The notes: generated from the letters alone by a model not told the origin. A stretch of 46,365 nt of DNA from Caldisericum exile_A (GCF_047785965.1 NZ_JBLOBF010000010.1:1-46365); one strand, 5' to 3'; positions 34,562 to 43,102 are shown, counted from the first letter of the stretch. Numbers and translations: made by a program.

Positions 34562-34595
34562 TAATTGTGAGCAAAGTGAAACTCATTCCTCTATG

Positions 34596-34926
34596 GAATC
34601 CACTGAAAAGGAATGTAGATTTAGTCTTTTCTAACTTTTACTCTTTTAAGAAGGTTCCAAAAGAGTAAAAAAATCCAAATTCCTTTTCTTCTTAACCATG
34701 TATTGAGTAAACTTATGTAAATCTTTTTAAAAATCTATCATAGTTCTTTGGACTTTTTTGTTTTATGGTTATTAGCTATATTGTGAGGCAAAAAGTAGGA
34801 AACCACATTTACATTTATGAGGCAATAACCATTGGGATAAAGAGCCAAGGCAAGAGAGGAAGTATCTTGGAAGAATTGAAATTGAAACAAATAGTTTTGT
34901 TAAAACAAAGATGATAAGAGGAAGAG
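34596..34926 (+). repeat. 330-bp direct repeat with transposase 5' scrap, left copy
   Basis: Matches 40634-40967 with a few changes and indels. It holds a transposase start, MVISYIVRQKVGNHIYIYEA, then after a shift WDKEPRQERKYLGRIEIETN plus SFVKTK, like the N-terminus of IS1634-type transposases. The two copies have different frameshifts, so both are dead. Confidence 0.7.
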
Positions 34927-35040
34927 GGGCAAAAGAGATGAGTTCGCAGAGTATAAGCAAATTCCTCATGCCTATGCCTTTTACAACAAAAGAGCTCCTT
35001 CTAAGACATAGAGAAGACTTATAAACGCCCATGAACTACT

Positions 35041-35315
35041 AAGATGATTGTTACTACAAATTTAGAGAACATGGATAAAGAAAAGGTTCTGTTTCTTTAC
35101 AAGAGAAGAAATGAAGTGGAAAGAGTCTTTGATGTACTTAAAAATGAAATTGATGGAAATAGGTTAAGAAGCCATTCAAATGAAACAATGGAAGGGAAGT
35201 AGTTTTGGAAACAAACAACGGCAAGAAGTTCTTAAGAGAAATATCAAATACACAAAAAACTATTTACAAAGGATTTGATGTCCCACTTCCAGAGATAACA
35301 TAGTTATATAGATTT
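35041..35315 (+). pseudogene. IS1634-like transposase C-terminal remnant
   Basis: Reads MIVTTNLENMDKEKVLFLYK and RRNEVERVFDVLKNEIDGNR, the catalytic Glu segment of a DDE transposase, then RLRSHSNETMEGK and a stop, and after a deletion TNNGKKFLREISNTQKTI to the IS end. With the N-terminal scrap at 34768 it is one element that lost its middle. It ends 15 bases before the third promoter cassette. Confidence 0.65.
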
Positions 35316-35329
35316 GGGATTTTTGGATA

Positions 35330-35448
35330 CTTAAAATTTTCGATTTTCTAAAAATTTTAAAAAATTTTTCAAAAACCTCTTGACTAAAAAAAAATGACTA
35401 TCATTTTATAGAAGTATAAAAAAGGAAAAGCATAAAAGGAGGTTCAAT
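35330..35448 (+). promoter_or_regulatory. Promoter/operator cassette, copy 3
   Basis: Third copy of the leader at 11722-11850, here driving the intact radical SAM-RRE gene. TTGACT is at 35380-35385 and the palindrome AAAATGACTATCATTTT at 35391-35407. The ribosome binding site is AAAGGAGGTT before a GTG start. Confidence 0.6.
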
Positions 35449-37392
35449 GTGGGACTTACTGAAGTAGGAATACCAGAGGAATCCTCAGTACCAATGAAAC
35501 ACGCCAGGATTCTAAGAGGCCCATATCAAATGTCTTTTGACATTACAAATAAATGCAACTTTAGATGTCTTCACTGTTATAACAGAAGCGGAGAAAATCC
35601 TGTAATCGAAAGAGAGTTGACTGATGACGAGGTTTTAGAGTTTGCAAATGACCTTGTCAGTTTGAAATTATTTAATCTCTGCTTTTGTGGGGGTGAGCCA
35701 CTTTTAAGATTTGAACTTATGTGTAAAGTCGCCCAAATACTTTCCACTTCGGGATCAAGGGTTTCATTTGTGAGCAACGGAAGTCTCATAACAGAAGAAG
35801 TAGCAAGAAAACTTTTAGTACATGGTGTCACAGCAGCACAGATAAGTTTAGACGGAGATAATCCTATCTCACATGAAAGGCTAAGAGGCGTAAAGGGTTC
35901 ATTCACAAAGGCTGTAAACGCAATAAGAATTCTGAAAGAAGTAGGTTTCCCAAAGATAGATGTGGCATTTTGTCCTACAAGATGGAATATTGGCGAAATT
36001 GAAAATGTTTTCTTTCTATGTAAAGAACTTAGAATAACTCGTCTCAGAGTACAACCATTGATGCCACTAGGGAGAGGTAAGGAAAATGCTGAATTTATTG
36101 TTCCAACACCTTTGCAATACAGAGAGTTAGTAAGAAAAATCAACTATTTGAAAAAAGAATATTCTACTTCAAGCGATACAACTATTGAGTGGGGAGATCC
36201 TGTTGATCACCTTATTCGTCTTCCAACCATCCTAAGGCATTGCAGTACCCTTGCGGAGGTAAAGGCCGATGGTTCCATAGAAGTATCACCGTACCTTCCG
36301 ATTACTGTAGGTAACATTAGAAGGCACAAATTTAGTGAGTACTGGAGCGCAGGTTTAGTAAGAGTTTGGGAGATTCCTAAATTACAAGAACTTGCAACTA
36401 GAATTGTATCTGTTAAAGACATGGGAAGGAATGATAAAGGAGTTCCTACTGTTTGGTTTGATGAAGATATCACAATAGATATTATTGATGATAATAACTT
36501 TGGAGGGCCTAATGAAAAAGCAAAACCAGTGTTTAGAAAAGAGAGTCTTCTTTATGAAAGAGAGGAGAAAGAGAGCTATCTTACTATTATTTCAAAGACA
36601 CATCCTGAAGCAAAAGAGGTAATAATTAACCCTACTGCAAGAAAGATTTTAGAACTTGCTGATGGAACAAGGACAATAGAAGAAATAGAAACGCATTTTA
36701 CTAACAAATATCCAGAAATATATAAGGAGAAGATCAAAGCTGATGTTTTAAGGGCTTTGAGTTCCTTTACCCGCCTCGGAGTCATAGATTGGGAAGATGA
36801 AAACCCTTTTCTTTATAAATATGAAGAGCCTCTTACTGGTCGTTATTATTTATGTATTGGGCAAGAAGACAATTTAAAAGATATTGAAAGCTTTATCGGT
36901 TTTGCAGAAGAACCCATAAAAGCCAGAAAGAAATTGGTTCTCTATAAAAATCCAGTAATTACCACAGATGAGTATACTAAATTAAAGTTAAGAAAAAAAC
37001 TTTTTGATTTTTCAGAGGAATTCTTCCTATTAAGAAGGGACTCAGGTATCGAAGGACTAATAAGTATTGCCTTGCCCAGTCATCCAAAAGAACTTGGGGC
37101 AGTTTTGAAATTAATAATTTGCCCTGAGAATTTTTTTAAAGATTTGTTTAAATATTCAAAAGATTACTTCCCGTACTTAGCAGTGAGAGATGTTTCAAAA
37201 ATTAAATTTTATGAGACAAATATGGAAAGGGTTAACGATACACTCAAAAATTTCTTATTAGAAGAAGGATTTAAGAAGGAGGGAGAGTTGAAAGACGAGC
37301 TTGGTTTTGGAAAGGATTTAGTAATTTATTCGCTTGGCTATACACAAGAGTTTATAGAGAAAGCTAAAGAGGCTAGAAAGGAATTTATCTAA
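35449..37392 (+). CDS. Radical SAM enzyme with C-terminal PqqD-like RRE domain
   Basis: A 647-residue putative peptide maturase. The radical SAM motif is DITNKCNFRCLHCYN (Cys36, 40, 43), with FCGGEPLLRF near 80. Residues about 265-370 are where a SPASM/twitch region would lie, but only one Cys (RHCSTL) is seen, and VSPYLPI replaces the usual PC; auxiliary clusters are probably absent. Residues about 375-450 form a PqqD-like RiPP recognition element (INPTARKILELADGTRTIEE ... DVLRALSSFTRLGVIDWED). The last 195 residues are a domain I do not recognise. GTG start behind AAGGAGG. The gene for a KNYESPTI peptide follows after 41 bases. The RRE would bind the YxxPxIxxxG leader, and the enzyme would modify the core. 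Confidence 0.85.
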   Translation: MGLTEVGIPEESSVPMKHARILRGPYQMSFDITNKCNFRCLHCYNRSGENPVIERELTDDEVLEFANDLVSLKLFNLCFCGGEPLLRFELMCKVAQILSTSGSRVSFVSNGSLITEEVARKLLVHGVTAAQISLDGDNPISHERLRGVKGSFTKAVNAIRILKEVGFPKIDVAFCPTRWNIGEIENVFFLCKELRITRLRVQPLMPLGRGKENAEFIVPTPLQYRELVRKINYLKKEYSTSSDTTIEWGDPVDHLIRLPTILRHCSTLAEVKADGSIEVSPYLPITVGNIRRHKFSEYWSAGLVRVWEIPKLQELATRIVSVKDMGRNDKGVPTVWFDEDITIDIIDDNNFGGPNEKAKPVFRKESLLYEREEKESYLTIISKTHPEAKEVIINPTARKILELADGTRTIEEIETHFTNKYPEIYKEKIKADVLRALSSFTRLGVIDWEDENPFLYKYEEPLTGRYYLCIGQEDNLKDIESFIGFAEEPIKARKKLVLYKNPVITTDEYTKLKLRKKLFDFSEEFFLLRRDSGIEGLISIALPSHPKELGAVLKLIICPENFFKDLFKYSKDYFPYLAVRDVSKIKFYETNMERVNDTLKNFLLEEGFKKEGELKDELGFGKDLVIYSLGYTQEFIEKAKEARKEFI

Positions 37393-37433
37393 TTTTTTAA
37401 AAAATATATAATAATGAAAGGAGGTGAACAAAA

Positions 37434-37529
37434 ATGAAAAATTATGAAAGCCCGACGATCGACTTCATAGAAGGTTATGAGACTGAAGCAGGTACTGAAG
37501 CACCACTCAATGCTGTGAAGGAGGAGTAG
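37434..37529 (+). CDS. Precursor peptide P8, KNYESPTID leader
   Basis: A 31-residue peptide behind AAAGGAGGTGAAC: MKNYESPTIDFIEGYETEAG then TEAPLNAVKEE. It keeps the YxxPxI leader and a Gly at the right distance but lacks the hydrophobic core of P1-P5 and is acidic. It lies directly after the radical SAM-RRE gene and before a hairpin and an ABC exporter, the classic place for a maturase's own substrate. Confidence 0.75.
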   Translation: MKNYESPTIDFIEGYETEAGTEAPLNAVKEE

Positions 37530-37543
37530 TAATTGCTTTGCTA

Positions 37544-37567
37544 TGTGCCTTCCCGCGGGAAGGCACA
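37544..37567 (+). promoter_or_regulatory. 24-base perfect palindrome after the P8 gene
   Basis: The arm TGTGCCTTCCCG is followed directly by its complement, giving a GC-rich hairpin of about ten pairs in RNA, 15 bases after the P8 stop. There is no T tract. It sits between peptide and exporter, in the same place as the 12114-12150 stem-loop in the first locus. Confidence 0.75.
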
Positions 37568-37616
37568 AGCTTGTAATATGAAGAGAACTACTTGGTCTTT
37601 GGGAGATATAAAAATC

Positions 37617-38609
37617 ATGGAAAAAGTTATTGAGGCACAAAACCTTAAAAAAACTTACATTACTAAAAAGAAGGAAGAGGGTTTTCTAAACGGAATTAAA
37701 TCCCTTTTAAAAACAGAATATATTCATATCGAAGCACTAAAAGGAATATCTCTTGATGTGTTTGACGGAGAAAGCTTAGCATTTATTGGCCCAAATGGTG
37801 CAGGAAAATCAACAATGATTAAAATCCTAACAGGCATTCTTTATCCAACATCCGGGAATGTAAGTGTCCTTGGGCTCACTCCCTGGAAAGACAGAGCAAA
37901 ATTAGCATATCAAATTGGTGTTGTTTTTGGACAGAGGTCGCAACTATGGTATCATCTCCCACCTATTGATTCTTTTAATCTTTTCTCTAAAATCTATGAA
38001 CTTGAAAGAAAAACATACCGAACAAGATTAAATGAGCTTATTGAGATCTTTGAAATAAAAGAGTATATCAATGTACCCGTAAGAAAGCTTTCTCTTGGTG
38101 AGAGGATGCGTTGTGAAATTGCACTTGCTCTATTGCACAGTCCAAAAATTTTGTTTCTTGATGAACCGACCATTGGTCTTGATGTCGTAGCCAAAAGCAA
38201 AATGAGAGATTTTATAAGGAGAATAAGTGAGAAAGATCATGTTACAGTATTTCTCAGCTCTCATGATACTATTGATATAGAATCTCTTTCAAGAAGGGTT
38301 GTGATCATTAATAATGGCATCATAGTTTATGAGGGTGACATAAATATGCTAAAGAGATATGTGAGAAAGAAAATTGTAAATTTAAAGTTCAAAGAAGCAA
38401 AAAGAGACTTTGATATAAAAGGTATTAATGTGCTTGAAACAAAGGATTATGGCGCAAGGCTTGAGATAAACCTCGAAGAAATTTCTCAAGATGAAGCAGT
38501 AGGAGAGATCATCAAAAAAGGGCAAATCCTTGACATAACTATCGAAGATCCTCCACTGGAAGAGATAATTAAGATAATCTATGAAGAAAAAGGGAAATTG
38601 GAAACATAA
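37617..38609 (+). CDS. ABC-2 exporter ATP-binding protein
   Basis: A 330-residue ATPase of the COG4586 type, whose members have a YIHIEALKGISLDVFDGE opening and work with two distinct permeases. Walker A GPNGAGKSTMI (about residue 60), signature VRKLSLGERMRCEIALALL (about 155), Walker B PKILFLDEPTIGLDV, H-loop LSSHDTIDIESL. ATG 37617 gives the usual start; the frame is open from 37533 through the hairpin, but that part is unlikely to be coding. Its end overlaps the first permease gene by 29 bases. It probably exports the P8-related or array products. Confidence 0.88.
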   Translation: MEKVIEAQNLKKTYITKKKEEGFLNGIKSLLKTEYIHIEALKGISLDVFDGESLAFIGPNGAGKSTMIKILTGILYPTSGNVSVLGLTPWKDRAKLAYQIGVVFGQRSQLWYHLPPIDSFNLFSKIYELERKTYRTRLNELIEIFEIKEYINVPVRKLSLGERMRCEIALALLHSPKILFLDEPTIGLDVVAKSKMRDFIRRISEKDHVTVFLSSHDTIDIESLSRRVVIINNGIIVYEGDINMLKRYVRKKIVNLKFKEAKRDFDIKGINVLETKDYGARLEINLEEISQDEAVGEIIKKGQILDITIEDPPLEEIIKIIYEEKGKLET

Positions 38610-39405
38610 TTTTTTCAAAGTAAAGAAATATCTTGAAGTAATGAAAGTTTCTTTTTTGTCTTCATTAGCTTATAAGGGTGATATTCTGATATCGCTATTA
38701 AATTTGTTTGTTTTTCTTCTTATCTTTTGCTTTCTCTGGAAGGCTGTATTTTCTTCGGGCAAAATCAAAATAGAAAATTTTACTTCTACAAAGATGATCT
38801 GGTATTACACATTAATTTTCCCGCTTGAATTTTCAGCGTCAAAATTTAGAAGGAAGGCAAGTGCTCTCATACACTCTGGAGACATAGCAAATTTTCTCAC
38901 AAAACCATTCTTCTATCCTCTATTTCTTCTTTTTGATTCGCTTGGTTCATCTGTCTTTAATTTCATCGCGTGCTTCCCTCTGGCACTTTTAATTACATTT
39001 GGTTTCACTATGAAAGTAGGATTCACAGTTGAGGGATTATTATCTTACAGTATCTTGGGCTTTCTCGGACTTATACTTGACACACTTATTGCGATATCTA
39101 TTAACCTCCTTGCTTTTTGGGTTGAAGATGTAAAACCGATCCTTTTTGTTTATATTGATTTACTTTATATACTGGGTGGGCAAGCCGTTCCCCTTGATGT
39201 AATGCCAAAAATCGTTCAAAAAATTTCGCTATATACTCCTCTCAGATTTTCTTTCTATAGTCCTGCAATTTCTTGTATTAATTTTACATTAGAATTTTTT
39301 CTTCAGGCTTTAGTGGGAACCTTAATTTCAATTTTTGCGATACTACTCATTATATCCTTAGAATTCTTTATTGGCTCAAGGAGGCTCTCAATTAATGGAG
39401 GTTAA
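38581..39405 (+). CDS. ABC-2 exporter permease 1
   Basis: A 274-residue membrane protein of the COG4587 type with six helices. It has the typical FLTKPFFYPLFLLFDSLGSS cytoplasmic segment and, near the end, YILGGQAVPLDVMPKIVQKI. The start ATG 38581 (MKKKGNWKHNFFKVKKYLEV) lies within the ATPase gene. A later ATG at 38641 would give a shorter N-terminus. It forms a heterodimer with the next gene product. Confidence 0.85.
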   Translation: MKKKGNWKHNFFKVKKYLEVMKVSFLSSLAYKGDILISLLNLFVFLLIFCFLWKAVFSSGKIKIENFTSTKMIWYYTLIFPLEFSASKFRRKASALIHSGDIANFLTKPFFYPLFLLFDSLGSSVFNFIACFPLALLITFGFTMKVGFTVEGLLSYSILGFLGLILDTLIAISINLLAFWVEDVKPILFVYIDLLYILGGQAVPLDVMPKIVQKISLYTPLRFSFYSPAISCINFTLEFFLQALVGTLISIFAILLIISLEFFIGSRRLSINGG

Positions 39406-40198
39406 GAAAAAACTATACTGGAACTGTGTAGTTTTCATTGAATACCTAAAGATCAATTTCCTTTCCCTAATAGAGTATAAAGCGTCCTTTTTTGTAGGAA
39501 CATTCGGAATGCTTCTGAATGATGTGGCGCTCCTCTTTTTCTGGTGGGCTCTTTTTAAAAGAATTGATGTTATAAAAGGTTGGAATATGAAGGACGTTTT
39601 TACTCTTTTTGCTCTGGTTACAGCAAGCTTCGGCCTCTCAACTGGATTTTTTGGAAATGCAATGAGACTCTCCTCAATGATAATACAAAATGAACTCGAC
39701 TTTTATTTAACCTTACCAAAATCACCACTTTTGCACTTACTCGTAAGCAAAACCTCGTTCTTTGCTTGCGCAGATGTTATATTCGGTTTTATTTTATACA
39801 TCTTTCTTGTAGGAACGTCATTTAAAGGTTTTTTGTTGTTTCTCATCATGGTAGTTCTTTCATCATCAATTCTTACGAGTTTCTCTATTTTGATTTCTTC
39901 ACTCTCCTTCTACATTGAGACTGGAGGATGGGTTTTTTCGGAAATAGTATATTCTCTTAATAATCTCTCAATGTATCCTTTGCCAATTTTTCCGGAAGGA
40001 ATAAAGGTGATCCTTTATACACTACTTCCTGCTGCTTTTATCGGCTATGTTCCCGCTTCCATCGTAAAGGAATTTTCTTTTAAATATGTCTTTATCTTAC
40101 TAATAGCACTTTTTTCATTTGCAATTTCAGGATTAGTGCTTTTTAATAAAGGCTTAAAGAAATACTCTTCAGGAAGCGTAATTGGATCAAGGATGTAA
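39395..40198 (+). CDS. ABC-2 exporter permease 2
   Basis: A 267-residue membrane protein of the COG3694 type with six helices and the family segment NELDFYLTLPKSPLLHLLVS near residue 105, and LNNLSMYPLPIFPEGIKVIL near 200. ATG 39395 has AAGGAGG nine bases upstream and overlaps the end of the first permease gene. An in-frame TTG at 39371 is possible but has no such site. It closes the operon. Confidence 0.85.
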   Translation: MEVKKKLYWNCVVFIEYLKINFLSLIEYKASFFVGTFGMLLNDVALLFFWWALFKRIDVIKGWNMKDVFTLFALVTASFGLSTGFFGNAMRLSSMIIQNELDFYLTLPKSPLLHLLVSKTSFFACADVIFGFILYIFLVGTSFKGFLLFLIMVVLSSSILTSFSILISSLSFYIETGGWVFSEIVYSLNNLSMYPLPIFPEGIKVILYTLLPAAFIGYVPASIVKEFSFKYVFILLIALFSFAISGLVLFNKGLKKYSSGSVIGSRM

Positions 40199-40633
40199 TT
40201 TAATTCTAATCTTACCAATTCTCCAAACTTTAATCATATTTTTTCTTGAGTAAAATAGATTTAATGTATAATCTGAACATATACAAAAAAGATAGTGCTT
40301 TCACTTATTGGGTGATAAAGCACTATCGCAATGAGGTGACGATATGATATTCGTAAGAAGAGAAACGAATACAAAGAAGTAAAACAAAAATAAAAAACCC
40401 AAACAGAAGAACATACGGAAAGAGAAGCTTGATATCATTATCAAAGGCAACGCACTATGGTGATGGATAATAATGATACAAAGATACGACAAGGTGTTCA
40501 CCGACGTACAAAAGATTAAAAGGCTTTCAGCCGCTACAGGTCTATTGGAATGGATATCTAATTGATGCTGTCTTTAGAGGTCGAATATCCATAAACCATT
40601 CTGATACAGTGAGAGAATCTCTCGCTCATATCA
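40199..40633. other. IS debris with a strong stem-loop
   Basis: No intact gene. GATAGTGCTTT (40291-40301) pairs with AAAGCACTATC (40317-40327). Further on a frame reads FQPLQVYWNGYLIDAVFRG and SINHSDTVRESLAHI, which resembles transposase sequence of a family I cannot name, with stops on both sides. The left end (40201-40260) is a weak copy of the dispersed repeat end. Confidence 0.45.
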
Positions 40634-40967
40634 GAATCCACTGAAAAGGAGTGTAGATTTAGTCTTTTCTAACTTTTACTCTTTTAAGAAGGTTCCAAAA
40701 GAGTAAAAAAACCCAAATTCCTTTTTTCTTCTTAACCATGTATTGAGTAAACTTATGTAAATCTTTTTAAAAATCTATCATTGTTCTTTTGACTTTTTTG
40801 TTTTATGGTTATTAGCTATACTGTGAGGCAAAAAGTAGGAAACCACATTACATTTATGAGGCAATAAACCATTGGGATAAAGAGCCAAGGCAAGAGAGGA
40901 AGTATCTTGGAAGAATTGAAATTGAAACAAATAGTTTTGTTAAAACAAAGATGATAAGAGGAAGAGA
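40634..40967 (+). repeat. 330-bp direct repeat with transposase 5' scrap, right copy
   Basis: Matches 34596-34926 from GAATCCACTGAAAAGGA to AAAGATGATAAGAGGAAGAG in the same orientation. The transposase frame is broken at another place (one base lost in CACATTACATTT), while the later WDKEPRQERKYLG part is in frame here. Confidence 0.7.
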
Positions 40968-41039
40968 AACAACATACCTACACCAGCATAGTTATGAAAA
41001 GAGTAGAGATTTTGTGGTCAAATTATTAAGGTAAAATCT

Positions 41040-41240
41040 TAATTTTATTGATAAGACTGTTAATGACTTATCCACAGTTTTCCACAGTTTTCCACAGAAA
41101 AATGTGGATAAGTTAAAAATTGATGTCATAAATTATTACCTGGGCGATATAGCATTAAGACTTACATTTAATGAGGTTTCTTTATTTCCACAGAATTTTT
41201 CACAACGCCCCTAAAAGTGTTAATAACCTGTGGATAAAAA
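41040..41240. other. DnaA-box cluster, candidate replication origin
   Basis: Three perfect DnaA boxes: TTATCCACA at 41068-41076 (+) and TGTGGATAA at 41103-41111 and 41229-41237 (minus-strand boxes). Two near-matches TTTTCCACA at 41078-41086 and 41088-41096 are spaced by 10 bases, one helical turn. TTTCCACAG near 41186 is a further weak site. The flanks to the right (41280-41440) are very AT-rich and could unwind. There is no dnaA or dnaN gene in the window. It could be oriC or a DnaA-titrating cluster. Confidence 0.6.
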
Positions 41241-41447
41241 GTCTCGGAACTTAACAAATGCTAAAAGTGTGTTGAATAGAGTTTTATTAATAATCAAGAG
41301 TTAACTTAAATAGAGAAAATCTTGATTTCCAAACTAAAAGGTTCATAGGAAGCTCTTAAAAAAAGATTACAAACGATATACAAAATTTTATATTGTTCAG
41401 CATAATTAAAAAATTTGATGAATTCATAAAACATATTAAAATTGTAT

Positions 41448-42111
41448 ATGCTAACCCTATTTAGAGTTTTTAGAGGTATTGCTGCAACAACAGTTACTAC
41501 AGCCTTCTCAGGTTTGTTTTTCAGTTTTCTTAAAGATGCTTATAGCAAAAACTTACCTTGCTTTTTGAAGTATTTCTCCTTCCTATAAGCACACTTCTCA
41601 TTTATATGTCAAATAATTTATTCATAATCTTTCTTGAAGCAATGCTTGGTGGAATATCCGCCACTGATTCTATTTTATGTGAAAGATAAGTTAAAAAATA
41701 CAATTCAGAATAATAGAAATAAGTTTGCCCTTAAAAGCGCACTCACAATAGGAAAATTTACTTTAACAGGTATTCTAAATGGTTTAAGTCAGGGTTTAGC
41801 AACTCCTTTTCTTATTCCCTTTTTCGTGGTTGTTTATAAATTAAGCAAAACAAAAATGGCATAGCTGCATTAAGAGTTATGGCGCTTCCGATAAGCAATC
41901 ACCAATAACAGATTTTGTTGAATCTGATGTAGTAGGAATAGAACTTGGTTTGCACCGAGTAATAAGACTTTCTTCTTTTTCGTTTGGAACACTCTTCTCG
42001 GGGTATATGCTTGATATACAAAGCACTGAAGCGCCATTTTTCAGATATCGAGCTGTAATGGAAATCAATGTTTTCCTTTGTAATCTTTTCATTAAGGACA
42101 TTAAAGAATAG
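41448..42111 (+). pseudogene. Decayed MFS transporter gene
   Basis: Frame pieces in order give MLTLFRVFRGIAATTVTTAF, STLLIYMSNNLFIIFLEAML-like, FALKSALTIGKFTLTGILNG, then GIELGLHRVIRLSSFSFGTL and FSGYMLDIQSTEAPFF, the last as in a major facilitator loop and helix, ending VFLCNLFIKDIKE. At least three frameshifts or stops separate them. Not functional. Confidence 0.6.
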
Positions 42112-42163
42112 TTTTAAAAATCTTTTCAGCTTAAAATAATTTGATTAACGACTTAAATAAGTA

Positions 42164-42225
42164 TTGACTCAAAAAATTTTTTTCTATATAATAAGGTTAG
42201 CCTAATAAAATTAGGTTATCCTAAT
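42164..42225 (+). promoter_or_regulatory. feo promoter with DtxR-type operator
   Basis: TTGACT (42164-42169), 17 bases, TATAAT (42187-42192) is a near-consensus promoter. Just after it TTAGCCTAAT (42197-42206) and the perfect 6-4-6 palindrome ATTAGGTTATCCTAAT (42210-42225) match the TTAGG..CCTAA form of DtxR/IdeR boxes. A repressor with ferrous iron bound would block transcription start. The next gene's ribosome binding site follows at once. Confidence 0.85.
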
Positions 42226-42237
42226 TAGGAGGTTTTA

Positions 42238-42486
42238 ATGCAAGATTTTATTCTATACCTTGTTTATAAGAAAAGGATTTTCAACTTAAGAGAGCTACAA
42301 ACTATAACAGGCTTATCAAAAATAGATATCATAAGAAGTATCGAATTTTTATCACAAAAAAGAGGAATTAGCTTTATTAATTTGTCAACATTTCGGAGCA
42401 ATATTTGTAAAAGGTGCCCATTACAAAGTTTATGCAAAAGAAAAAATAATGAGGTAAGGAGGATTGATGGACTTTTCATTAAGTGA
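42238..42486 (+). CDS. FeoC-like winged-helix protein with Cys cluster
   Basis: An 82-residue protein: a winged-helix-like N-terminal part (LRELQTITGLSKIDIIRSIE) and CKRCPLQSLC (Cys57, 60, 66), which may hold an Fe-S cluster. FeoC proteins of Feo systems have this form, sensing iron or oxygen and protecting FeoB from proteolysis. It is the first gene after the DtxR-type operator and overlaps the next gene. Confidence 0.65.
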   Translation: MQDFILYLVYKKRIFNLRELQTITGLSKIDIIRSIEFLSQKRGISFINLSTFRSNICKRCPLQSLCKRKNNEVRRIDGLFIK

Positions 42487-43102
42487 AAGCCTTGAAGATT
42501 ATCTTATTGACCTTTTAGAACTATCAGAAAAGAGCTTTGCTGTAAGATTAGTTGACTTAGCAAGGAAAAGGTTAGTTTCTCTTCCTTCTGCTTTGGAAGC
42601 TGTAAAGATACTTGAGAAAAAAAACTTTTTAATACATGAAACACGCGGATACATAAAGCTTACAGACTATGGCTTAGAACAAGCTAAAAAAATTTATGAG
42701 AAAAAGAAAATTTTACTCCAATTTCTTGTGGATGTGCTTGGAGTGGATTTAGAAGTTGCAATAAGAGATGCACACAAATTAGAACATGATATTTCTCAAG
42801 AGACATTTGAGGCAATTAAAAAATTCACCAAATTAAACTCATCAAATATCAAAAGAAAGGAGGCTAAAATGCCATTAACATTGGCAGATTTAAAGGTTAA
42901 TGAAAGCGGAAAAGTAGTTTCAATTGATGAACAAGCTCAAAAACTAAAAAGCAAGTTACTTTCTATGGGTGTGGTTCCTCACACCATTGTAAAAGTCGAA
43001 AAAGTTGCACCACTAGGAGATCCTATTGATATCTTAGTTTTAGGGTATCATCTCTCACTTAGAAAAAACGAGGCAGAAAAAATATTTGTTGAGAGGATAT
43101 GA
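42467..43102 (+). CDS. DtxR-family repressor fused to a FeoA domain
   Basis: A 211-residue protein. The N-terminal 125 residues have a DtxR/MntR-type winged helix and metal-binding dimerisation region (LSESLEDYLIDLLELSEKSF, then VRLVDLARKRLVSLPSALEA and DAHKLEHDISQETFEAIKKF). The last 75 residues (MPLTLADLKVNESGKVVSID and on to FVERI) are an SH3-like FeoA domain. Shorter DtxR proteins end in a loosely attached SH3 domain; here it reads as FeoA itself. Codons around 42862-42872 (AAAGGAGGCTAAAATG) form a good internal start, so the FeoA part might also be made alone. It probably controls its own operon at the box at 42210-42225. Confidence 0.85.
   Translation: MDFSLSESLEDYLIDLLELSEKSFAVRLVDLARKRLVSLPSALEAVKILEKKNFLIHETRGYIKLTDYGLEQAKKIYEKKKILLQFLVDVLGVDLEVAIRDAHKLEHDISQETFEAIKKFTKLNSSNIKRKEAKMPLTLADLKVNESGKVVSIDEQAQKLKSKLLSMGVVPHTIVKVEKVAPLGDPIDILVLGYHLSLRKNEAEKIFVERI

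Noticed and set aside
35577..36143. 188-residue minus-strand frame
   Set aside because: Antisense to the radical SAM core, whose motifs are unambiguous.
35449..37529. Lasso-peptide gene cluster
   Set aside because: The leader pattern fits, but no asparagine-synthetase-like cyclase or transglutaminase-like protease is present in the window.
40301..40501. 66-residue minus-strand frame rich in hydrophobic residues
   Set aside because: It lies on the stem-loop and IS debris, with no start signals; hydrophobicity comes from T-rich antisense DNA.
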